DNA of 42,072 nt from a virus: IMG/VR virus record IMGVR_UViG_3300046665_000286, positions 1-42,072 of that record; one strand, written 5' to 3'. Under the pieces are notes generated by a model. That model was given only the letters and a program-made list of their open reading frames with translations. It ran no database searches and had not been told where the DNA came from. This document shows, one piece after another, positions 6,415 through 13,188 of the stretch. Positions within the stretch are counted from its first letter, which is position 1, and every line of letters starts with the position of its first letter. The position numbers were made by a program, and so were the translations under genes.

Positions 6415-7721
6415 TGCGCGGCGACCCGAAATATACGCCCGCGCAACTCGACGAGTTGCGGGCGCGGCATCCTGTCGATGAATACGCCGCCGGGCTTGTG
6501 GCGCTACGCTCGACGCGCCGCGGGCAATGGACGCATGCCGGGCCTTGTCCGTTGTGTTCGCAGCGCACGAATTCGAAAAGCGCCGGCCGGTTTGAATGTA
6601 ACGGCGAAACGTGGGTTTGCGCTGTCTGCCACGAGAACGGCGACATCATATCGCTTGTTCGCGCTGTCGAGGGCGTGGGCTACTTCGAAGCAATTGAGCG
6701 CCTTGGGGGCGTCCGCGCCGAGGAAATCAATTCTACGGTTGCGCTACGCGCTGGGCGACGTGATTACGAGACGGCGGCCGTCAAAACGGATGCGCCGGCG
6801 ACGGTGCCGGTTAAGTTCGCTGTTACAGATCCTCTGCGCGACGCCTATCTCGCCGGTTGGCTCAAAGCGGCGAGCGCCGCAGCGGCCTCGATCAAGTATC
6901 GCGCGCGCGAGCGCGATCGTCTGCTCGCATGGTGGAACGCTGGCGCGCATTGGCGCGGCACGCCCGTCGCGGCGTATCTGTCGGGCCGCGGCTTGCTGCG
7001 GCCGAGCAATGCGCAACTGCGCTACCATGGCAGCATTCCGTTGTTTTGCGACGGGCGCGAGCGCGAGCCGGTTCTCGTGCATCGTGGCCCTGCCATGCTC
7101 GCGGCGATTTGGGCGCGCCCCGACGAATTTATCGGCCTGCATATCACTTGGCTCGATCCCGCCGGCCCGAAAGGCAAGGCTGAATGCGTTAGCCCGATCG
7201 ACGGTGAGGTTCTGCCGTCCAAAAAGGTGCGCGGCACGAAAGCCGGCGGTTACATCGATCTCGGCGGTTGCGATGAGCATCGCGCCGTGCGGCTAATCGC
7301 TGGCGAGGGCATTGAAACCGTTTATGCGGCCTTTACCGGGCTGGTGCGCAACGGTCGCGACGTGTCGCGAACGATGCTCCGCAGTTCGGTCGATATCGGC
7401 AACCTTGCCGGCAAGGCGCTGGCAATGCTGCCGCACCCGACGGCGCGGGCGGCGAACAACCGGCCGCAACGTGTGCCCGGTCCTGATCCCGATTTGTCGT
7501 CACCGGCGATGCCGCTGCCGGCGACGATCTCGGAGGCCGTGTTTCTCGGCGACGGCGATTCCGACCCGTTCTTTACCCGCAACGCTCTTGAACGCGCGAA
7601 GCGGCGACATCAGCGCGACGGCCTGCATATCGGCACGCCGTTCGCGGAATCCGGTTCTGACTTTAACGACATGATCCCGGCCTCGGCTGGGGATGAAATG
7701 CAAGACGAGGCTACACAATGA
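6414..7721 (+). CDS. DNA primase with CHC2 zinc finger and Toprim domain
   Basis: A 435-residue primase-like protein. Residues 45-72 are a zinc ribbon with CPLC (45-48) and CAVC (69-72), followed by HENGDIISLV, the signature of CHC2 primases. Residues about 285-430 carry a Toprim domain: EGIET near 297 gives the acidic residue of the first motif, and LGDGDSDP near 378-385 the DxD-type motif. It would lay RNA primers at the phage fork. The following helicase starts four bases before its end (ATGA), so the two are made together, as in P4-type systems where both activities are in one protein. Confidence 0.85.
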   Translation: MRGDPKYTPAQLDELRARHPVDEYAAGLVALRSTRRGQWTHAGPCPLCSQRTNSKSAGRFECNGETWVCAVCHENGDIISLVRAVEGVGYFEAIERLGGVRAEEINSTVALRAGRRDYETAAVKTDAPATVPVKFAVTDPLRDAYLAGWLKAASAAAASIKYRARERDRLLAWWNAGAHWRGTPVAAYLSGRGLLRPSNAQLRYHGSIPLFCDGREREPVLVHRGPAMLAAIWARPDEFIGLHITWLDPAGPKGKAECVSPIDGEVLPSKKVRGTKAGGYIDLGGCDEHRAVRLIAGEGIETVYAAFTGLVRNGRDVSRTMLRSSVDIGNLAGKALAMLPHPTARAANNRPQRVPGPDPDLSSPAMPLPATISEAVFLGDGDSDPFFTRNALERAKRRHQRDGLHIGTPFAESGSDFNDMIPASAGDEMQDEATQ

Positions 7722-9607
7722 CGAACGCGCGTGACCCTTACGAGAAAATCGCTAGTTTAGTTGAAGGCGATTCGCCGGGTGAAGATTACGCGTCGTTTAT
7801 GGCTCGCGTCTCCGCAGCCCCGCACCCCGACGACGACGACGCCCCGCACCCCGCCGGCCGTGGTGCCCCTGAATTTTGGCAGGGCGACGATGACGCGGTG
7901 CCGCCCGATGATATGGCACCCGCCGACGCCGCGGATATTTCGCCTGAGATCATTTTGCGCTGCGCGAGCGAGCCGCAAAACGACATCGGCAACGCCAATC
8001 GCCTACTTAATTACTTTCGCTCCGATATCTTGAACGTGCGCGATGCCGGGTGGCATGGCTGGCACGAAAGCCGCTGGCGGCGCGAGGGCGGCAAAGAAAT
8101 CGCGACGATGTACGCGCACCGCACGGCCGCCCGCATCGCGCTTGAAGCCGAGTACATCACGGCGACATCGATCGAGCAGCATGCGATCGACGAGGCCGCG
8201 GAAGCGCACGCGGATTTGCAGGCGCTCGGTAAAGTCGAAAAGCTAACCGACGATCAGGTCGCCAAAAAACGCCGACTGAGTGATATCGTCGAGCGCGGTC
8301 GCGCGGCCCTTGCGGCGATCGAGGCGCGCCAGATCGCGCGGCGCAAATACGCCGTCTCGTCGGGCAATAGCGGGAAAATCCGCGGCATGCTTGAGCAGGC
8401 CGAGCCGTATCGAACCGTCGACATCGCCGAGCTTGACGCCGACAAGCTCGCATTCAACGTCGGCAACGGCACGCTGCATTTCGTCGGGCGCGATGTGCCC
8501 GACCCTGATGCCGGCGATCATTCCGACAAGGTGACGCGCAAGTATCATGTCGAGTTGAGGCCGCACAACCGCGAGGAATACATCACGAAAACTGCGCCAG
8601 TCGACTACAATCCAAAGGCGAAAGCGCCGCGATTTGTGGCTGCAATTACGCGGTTTCAGCCGATCGACGCCGTTCGCTCGTTTCTGCAACGATATCACGG
8701 CTATGCACTTACGGGACTGACCGGCGAGCAGTGTCTCGTTTTCAACTACGGCACCGGCGCGAATTGGAAATCGACCTTTGTCGAGGTCGTTGCGCGCATC
8801 ATGGGCGACTATTGCGCAACTATCCAATTCGAATCGATCGCCGGCGAGTCGCAGAAAAGCGGTTCGCAGGCATCGCCCGACATCGCCCGGTTGCCCGGCG
8901 CGCGGCTCGTGCGCGCTTCCGAGCCTGATCGCGGCGTTCAAATGAAAGAGGGTTTGATTAAAGCTCTCACGGGCGGCGAGCCGATGCTCGCGCGCCATAA
9001 TTTCAAAGACTTTTTCGAGTTTCGGCCCGACTTCAAGCTCGTGCTGTCGGGAAACCACAAGCTCGAAATCGGCGGCGTCGATCATGGCATCTGGCGTCGC
9101 ATGCGCTTTGTCGAGTGGCCGGTGACGATCGCCGACAATGAGCGGCGCAAGATGGATGAAGTCATGGCCGAGCTTTGGGAGGAACGCGCCGGGATTTTGA
9201 ATTGGCTCGTCGAGGGTGCGCTCGATTATCTCAACAATGGCCTGCGCACGCCGAAAGAAGTGACCGACGCGACTGATAGTTACCGCGAGGAAAATGACCC
9301 CGTGGGTGCGTTTCTCTCGCAATGCGTGGTGATGGTGCCGCCTAACCCCGATGGCTCGGCGGCGTCGACGGTGCCCGCGCGGCAGCTATACGATGCTTTT
9401 GAGGCGTGGGGAGAGATCAACGCCGTGCGGGCGTGGCGCGAGAAATCATTCGCGCAGGCGATGTCTCAAAAGGGGCTTGTTAAAGAGCGGCACAAGCTCG
9501 GGCAGCGATACTTGCATATGCGCCTCGACTATGTGCCGCAGCGTGCGGCGCGTAAGCGTGACGACGAAGCGCCCGCGCCCGGCGATGACGATGTGCCCTT
9601 TGAGTAG
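7718..9607 (+). CDS. P4/D5-type superfamily 3 replicative helicase
   Basis: A 629-residue helicase. The first 75 residues are acidic and low-complexity. Residues about 80-290 form a D5-like N-terminal region. The ATPase core has Walker A GTGANWKST (345-353), a Walker B-like strand ARLVRASE (395-402), and a motif-C-like segment from VLSGNHKLEIGG to GIWRRMRFVEWP (442-468) with the sensor Asn and arginine finger region. The C-terminus ends DDDVPFE, much like the acidic tip of SSB. It should load at the phage origin and unwind DNA. Walker A has Trp where Gly usually precedes the Lys. The probable origin lies just downstream. Confidence 0.88.
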   Translation: MTNARDPYEKIASLVEGDSPGEDYASFMARVSAAPHPDDDDAPHPAGRGAPEFWQGDDDAVPPDDMAPADAADISPEIILRCASEPQNDIGNANRLLNYFRSDILNVRDAGWHGWHESRWRREGGKEIATMYAHRTAARIALEAEYITATSIEQHAIDEAAEAHADLQALGKVEKLTDDQVAKKRRLSDIVERGRAALAAIEARQIARRKYAVSSGNSGKIRGMLEQAEPYRTVDIAELDADKLAFNVGNGTLHFVGRDVPDPDAGDHSDKVTRKYHVELRPHNREEYITKTAPVDYNPKAKAPRFVAAITRFQPIDAVRSFLQRYHGYALTGLTGEQCLVFNYGTGANWKSTFVEVVARIMGDYCATIQFESIAGESQKSGSQASPDIARLPGARLVRASEPDRGVQMKEGLIKALTGGEPMLARHNFKDFFEFRPDFKLVLSGNHKLEIGGVDHGIWRRMRFVEWPVTIADNERRKMDEVMAELWEERAGILNWLVEGALDYLNNGLRTPKEVTDATDSYREENDPVGAFLSQCVVMVPPNPDGSAASTVPARQLYDAFEAWGEINAVRAWREKSFAQAMSQKGLVKERHKLGQRYLHMRLDYVPQRAARKRDDEAPAPGDDDVPFE

Positions 9608-9691
9608 CGTAGCGGGGTTACTAGACGCCCGCACTATTCCGGCTCTTGCTGGTTTTGCGGGCGTTCGCGGTGATTTGCGCCGTTCCCCGCG

Positions 9692-9981
9692 GTGTAGGGA
9701 TGTAGGGACGGTGTACCGTTCGGATATCACCATACACCGCGTTTTCGGCAGACGTAGTAAGGGCTTAGCGGGGGTCGGTGTAGGGATGTAGGGTAAAGTG
9801 CCCTATACGCGTAGCGAAATTACGAAAACCGGCTTTTCCGGCATTTTTCAAAAACTCTACACGTATAAATCTCATTTTACCCTACATCCCTACATCAATG
9901 ACCAATAAGTCATTGAAATGGTGACACTAATTACGGTGTAGGGTCGGAAACCTTGGGTACATCCTCCCTACATCGCTACAC
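9692..9981. other. Probable replication origin: symmetrical TGTAGGG repeat array
   Basis: In the 402-base gap after the helicase gene, the 16-mer GTGTAGGGATGTAGGG occurs at 9692-9707 and 9778-9793, and its reverse complement (15 of 16 matches each) at 9880-9895 and 9966-9981. Spacing is 86 bases on each side and all four copies are symmetrical about 9836/9837. Half-copies at 9936-9943 (GTGTAGGG) and 9730-9737 (CCATACAC) are mirror images too. The inner copies extend into longer arms (TATACGCGTAG 9804-9814, CTACACGTATA 9857-9867). Each 16-mer is itself a tandem TGTAGGGA. The core 9815-9880 is richer in A/T than its surroundings. Iterons plus an AT-rich core beside primase and helicase genes fit an origin. 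Confidence 0.65.
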
Positions 9982-10009
9982 CAACGGAACAATGCGAGGA
10001 TTTGGGGCG

Positions 10010-10954
10010 ATGAAAAAAAATATCGACATTGAAAAGCTCGTGCGCTGGGCACTGCGCGATGAGTTGCCGAAAGGCCGGCCGGTTTCTGACGATCTCGGCC
10101 GTGTGATCGCAAAGCGGTTCGATCGTCGCCCGCTCTCCATCGCGACTGGTGCGCGCCCCGATATCGACTCGCTCGGATACGTGCCCGGCGCGCCGCACGA
10201 GGATGCCGAGCGCGTCGCCGATGCTGTGGCGTGCATTCGCACGGAAGCTCGTTTCTCGCTCTCGGAGGCAATGGCTGATGCGCGCAAGCTGATGCGCGAC
10301 CTGTTGCCGGTCACACACGTTGCAACCCTGCGCGAGATCGCGGGCGTCGTGGTCAATCCGCAAGCCCTCGTCGTGTCGTGTGGCATCGGCAATCGTCGGC
10401 CGGGTTGGGATTTCGCGCCGCGTTGCTCGCAAGGGATGGTTCCCTATCGCAACGGACGCGGCGCACTGCGGCAGCGGCCGATCGTCGAGGGTTTTGACGA
10501 CGCCGGCGCGCTCGTTGAGTTGAAGCCGAACCGGGGCAAGGCCGCAATGAAGCGCGGGGCGTATGATGCGCACCGCGAGCCGCGTTCGCCGCTCAACTGG
10601 CACGCTGCGTCGCTGCTTTCGATCGGTGTTGCGCGAGCGGAATACTTCGCTTGGCAGAACGCGATTGCGGGGCTTGCGCACGCCCTCCGCGGCGCGCTCG
10701 TCGAGTTTGAGCCGGTTGCGCCGGCGGCCGTGCCGTTCCCTTGGATCGACGGGCAACCGACTTCGCGCGTTCTCTCCGATGGTTTCCCGGCCGGTTTGCT
10801 GACGGTGCCACTCGCCCTCGGCCCGACTCGCGAGGCGACGCCGCGGCCGTATGAAACCGCTCTTGAAGTCGAAGCGCGCCGCGGGGCGGCTAACTATCAA
10901 AAGGCGCGAATTGCAAAAACCGCTGCGGTTAGGGCACAACTCGCAAAAGCGTAG
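10010..10954 (+). CDS. Unknown protein downstream of the origin
   Basis: A 314-residue protein. ATG 10010 follows GGGGCG by a few bases and lies 28 bases after the last origin repeat, so its promoter is probably inside the repeat array and may be controlled by whatever binds there. Residues 1-40 are helical (LVRWALRDELPKG); the middle has several Cys and Trp residues and a basic segment. I recall similar proteins beside P4-type primases in alphaproteobacterial prophages but know no function. A replication accessory role is a guess from position. Confidence 0.6.
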   Translation: MKKNIDIEKLVRWALRDELPKGRPVSDDLGRVIAKRFDRRPLSIATGARPDIDSLGYVPGAPHEDAERVADAVACIRTEARFSLSEAMADARKLMRDLLPVTHVATLREIAGVVVNPQALVVSCGIGNRRPGWDFAPRCSQGMVPYRNGRGALRQRPIVEGFDDAGALVELKPNRGKAAMKRGAYDAHREPRSPLNWHAASLLSIGVARAEYFAWQNAIAGLAHALRGALVEFEPVAPAAVPFPWIDGQPTSRVLSDGFPAGLLTVPLALGPTREATPRPYETALEVEARRGAANYQKARIAKTAAVRAQLAKA

Positions 10955-11181
10955 CGGGGTCACTGTACGGTGAACAAGTCACGCGGCTATAGATCGATCC
11001 ATCGGATACGCTGCCGATCTTTGTAAGACGACTTGATCGCGCTCAACCGGGCGGCCATTGGAAGGCCCGGAACGTCTCTGAGGGGTTATCGAAATGCTCA
11101 AGTAGCGACGGCCTAACTACACATTCAGAAAACGCGGCGCTGCCCGACGCCTCACTCGGGCAAACAATTCGAGGCGATTGA

Positions 11182-11427
11182 ATGACCAAAGAAATCAAAC
11201 CCGGCAACTATATCGACGTGCGCATGATCGCCGTCGCTGTCGACGGTTCAAATGTCATTGCTCGCCTTCCTTCGAAAAGCGCCGTGCATCAGTTCACGAT
11301 CGGCGCGCACCAAGTACAGAACACGGCACCGCGCTCGCCCGATGCGATCGCCGCGGATGTGGTCTGTTCCTCCTATGACGGCCTCGTGCCGTTGCAAGAT
11401 CGTCGCGCGCGAACGCTGCGACGTTAA
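11182..11427 (+). CDS. Small unknown protein
   Basis: An 81-residue protein with a ribosome binding site (GAGGCG, nine bases before the ATG). It begins MTKEIKPGNYIDVRMIAVAV and looks like a small beta-barrel with a basic tail (DRRARTLRR). It stands alone, with more than 200 bases on each side holding no convincing gene. The upstream gap (10955-11181) contains a 7-bp hairpin (11141-11162) without a T tract and otherwise nothing I can identify. Confidence 0.55.
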   Translation: MTKEIKPGNYIDVRMIAVAVDGSNVIARLPSKSAVHQFTIGAHQVQNTAPRSPDAIAADVVCSSYDGLVPLQDRRARTLRR

Positions 11428-11493
11428 CCAATCCGCATGGAATGCGCGGCGTGTGCTTGCTGAATAAGCGCACGGGCGAATCATTCGAGCGGC

Positions 11494-11616
11494 TATCACC
11501 ACGCGCGGCACTCGGCCACGCTTTACAAGATAGCGCGCACCAACCCTAGCCCTGAGTTAGGCTCTTGATAGTGCGGTGACTGATCTAGCTCGCGAGTTAA
11601 CGAGCGCGTGGTGATA
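11494..11616 (+). ncRNA. Candidate structured RNA in the gap before the packaging genes
   Basis: A perfect 13-bp inverted repeat (TATCACCACGCGC at 11494-11506, GCGCGTGGTGATA at 11604-11616) encloses 97 bases. Inside, CAAGA (11526-11530) can pair with TCTTG (11563-11567), and CCTAGC/GTTAGG (11545-11561) forms a hairpin with a 5-base loop. No ORF of any length fits here. It could be a small RNA, a structured leader of the gene at 11639, or a DNA site. The strand is assumed from neighbouring genes. Confidence 0.35.
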
Positions 11617-11638
11617 CTAAATCTCGCGGGGTCATGGC

Positions 11639-12148
11639 ATGCAGATCGTCGTTAGTGGAACGATGGCGCAAGTCATGGCCCCGTTGCGCAAGATCGCCGG
11701 CGGCAAAATGGCCGTTCTCGAAAACGGTTTGAGCGACGGCGGCGACAAGGTGCGCACTAAGGTACGCAAGGCGCTCAAGACGCAAACGAACGTCAAGAAA
11801 TACGGCACGATCACAAGCCGTGTGCAAGGCGCTCGTCGCGGCCTGTCCTACGTCATCACTGGCGAGGGCAAGGGCTTGCCGATTGATGAATTCCCGGTGT
11901 CTGCGCCGGGTAGCGTCTCGGCCTCGCCTTGGGGCGTTATGCGCAAGTTCAAGCGTTCGTTTGTGCGAGCCGGCAAATTCGTTGCGCGCCTCTCGTCGAA
12001 ACGCTTTCCGGTGCGACGGCTCTATGGCCCGTCGATCGCCAAGGAAATCGTCAAGGATCAATCGCTCGCCGCGTTCGAAGCTGGCGTTCGCACTGACATC
12101 GTTCCCGAAATCGATAAGCGCCTCGCGCGCCTGCTGAGTGGTGGCTGA
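11639..12148 (+). CDS. Tail completion protein, lambda gpZ-like
   Basis: A 169-residue protein. The C-terminal half, around FVARLSSKRFPVRRLYGPSI (residues about 116-135), is typical of the prophage minor tail protein Z family: a basic strand followed by LxGPS and a helix. The N-terminal half has the basic helix seen in these proteins. Relatives act at the head-proximal tip of the tail so that it can join the head. Here the gene lies before the terminase genes, apart from the other tail genes. GCGGGG lies a dozen bases before the ATG. Confidence 0.65.
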   Translation: MQIVVSGTMAQVMAPLRKIAGGKMAVLENGLSDGGDKVRTKVRKALKTQTNVKKYGTITSRVQGARRGLSYVITGEGKGLPIDEFPVSAPGSVSASPWGVMRKFKRSFVRAGKFVARLSSKRFPVRRLYGPSIAKEIVKDQSLAAFEAGVRTDIVPEIDKRLARLLSGG

Positions 12149-12150
12149 CA

Positions 12151-12441
12151 ATGGCGATCAATCTTAGTGCAATCATCGCGTGGTGCTTGCGCCTTGCGAT
12201 CTATGGACTTGTGACGATCGTTGCCTTGTTCGCCGCTGGCGTGGCCGTGATGTGCGGCGCACCGCATGGCGTCGTGTTCTATGCCTATATCATCGGCGCG
12301 CCTGTCACCGGCGTTATCATCGCCGAGTGTGCTGTGCGTCCGATGCGCCTGTCCTTTGTCGTGTCGCGCTGTCGATTAAAGCGCGCTGTGATGTCGGCGA
12401 TCGGCCGTGCCCGCGCTGCCGCTCGCCTGCGCCCTTCCTAG
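12151..12441 (+). CDS. Small membrane protein with two membrane helices
   Basis: A 96-residue protein starting two bases after the gpZ-like stop, with GGTGG upstream. Hydrophobic segments at about 5-33 and 40-60 are likely membrane helices, and the C-terminus is strongly basic (RLKRAVMSAIGRARAAARLR). It sits between a tail gene and terminase, where phages often keep small unassigned genes. Function unknown; a holin role is not excluded but the lysis genes are elsewhere. Confidence 0.5.
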   Translation: MAINLSAIIAWCLRLAIYGLVTIVALFAAGVAVMCGAPHGVVFYAYIIGAPVTGVIIAECAVRPMRLSFVVSRCRLKRAVMSAIGRARAAARLRPS

Positions 12442-12459
12442 CCTCGCCGATCGCCGTTC

Positions 12460-12515
12460 CCGCGTGGGATAAAGGGTCCTTCCCAAGGGCGGGGGGGACG
12501 CGCGGCCGCCGCAGT
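12460..12515. other. Possible cos/packaging start region
   Basis: The short gap directly before the small terminase gene holds a cluster of G/C symmetries: CCCGCGTGGG, CCTT-CCC-AAGG (12478-12488), a run of seven G (12491-12497) and CGCGGCCGCCGC. In lambda-type phages cos lies next to the Nu1 gene, and this is the matching place. No ends can be proved from sequence alone. Confidence 0.3.
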
Positions 12516-12558
12516 CCGGCATATTTTCAGTTTGCTAGTTGAAAAATCAGGGTTGACC

Positions 12559-13185
12559 ATGTTGACGCCCGACTCCCGGCCGGTTGACGCCCCGGATGTT
12601 GCCGTTTTGCCACTCGCGCCGGCGGCCGTGATGTTCACGGTTTCCGAGATCGCCGAGCGCGACGGCATTTCAAAGCAAGCGGTTTCGAAGCGCGTCAAGG
12701 CGCTCGTCGACGATCACGGCCTCGCGGTCGAAACCGATGCGCGCGGCAACGTCGCCCGTGTGAACGTCGTGCATTATGATCTTTTGCGCGAGCGCCACGG
12801 CAACCCGTCGAAAGATCAGCGCCCCGCGCCCTCGACTGAGTCGAGCGCGCCGGCCGGCGACTCATACGAGGAAGCGTTGCGCCTCAAAACGCACTATGAG
12901 GCGACGCGCAAGGGTATCGAGCTTGACGAGCAAATGGGCAAGCTCGTGCGGGTCGACGAGCTACAGCAAGCCGTTGCGGATGTTGGCGCGGAAATCGCCG
13001 CCATCGTCGGCAAGGTGGAACAGGAAGCAGACGCGCTCGCCGCGGCCGGCATGCGCGACGGGCCGCACGGCATTCGCGTCGCATTGAAGCAAGTCAAATT
13101 TCGGATGCTGACTGAGATCGCCGACGCGCTCGACGCGCTGGGCAAGCGCAACGCGCAGGCGAGCGAGGCATCCGCCGGAAACTAA
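12559..13185 (+). CDS. Terminase small subunit, Nu1-like
   Basis: A 208-residue DNA-recognition subunit of the packaging motor. Residues about 25-75 form a winged helix-turn-helix (FTVSEIAERDGISKQAVSKR), which should bind the packaging site. Residues about 105-140 form the charged helix (EALRLKTHYEATRKGIELDE) found in Nu1-type proteins, followed by a helical domain that contacts the large subunit. ATG 12559 was chosen; an in-frame TTG lies 27 bases upstream. Its large-subunit partner follows after three bases. Confidence 0.82.
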   Translation: MLTPDSRPVDAPDVAVLPLAPAAVMFTVSEIAERDGISKQAVSKRVKALVDDHGLAVETDARGNVARVNVVHYDLLRERHGNPSKDQRPAPSTESSAPAGDSYEEALRLKTHYEATRKGIELDEQMGKLVRVDELQQAVADVGAEIAAIVGKVEQEADALAAAGMRDGPHGIRVALKQVKFRMLTEIADALDALGKRNAQASEASAGN

Positions 13186-13188
13186 CCC

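Noticed and set aside
9351-9791. An ORF running from the helicase gene through the first origin repeats
   Set aside because: It is a shifted frame of the helicase gene and its tail is just the repeat DNA translated.
11101-11130. GGCCTAACTAC, also found in ColE1-type plasmid origins
   Set aside because: Only eleven bases match and nothing else of that origin is present; chance is sufficient.
10955-11181. Possible tRNA or small RNA in the gap
   Set aside because: No cloverleaf or T-loop consensus could be drawn; only short stems (11047-11070, 11141-11162) without a T tract are present.
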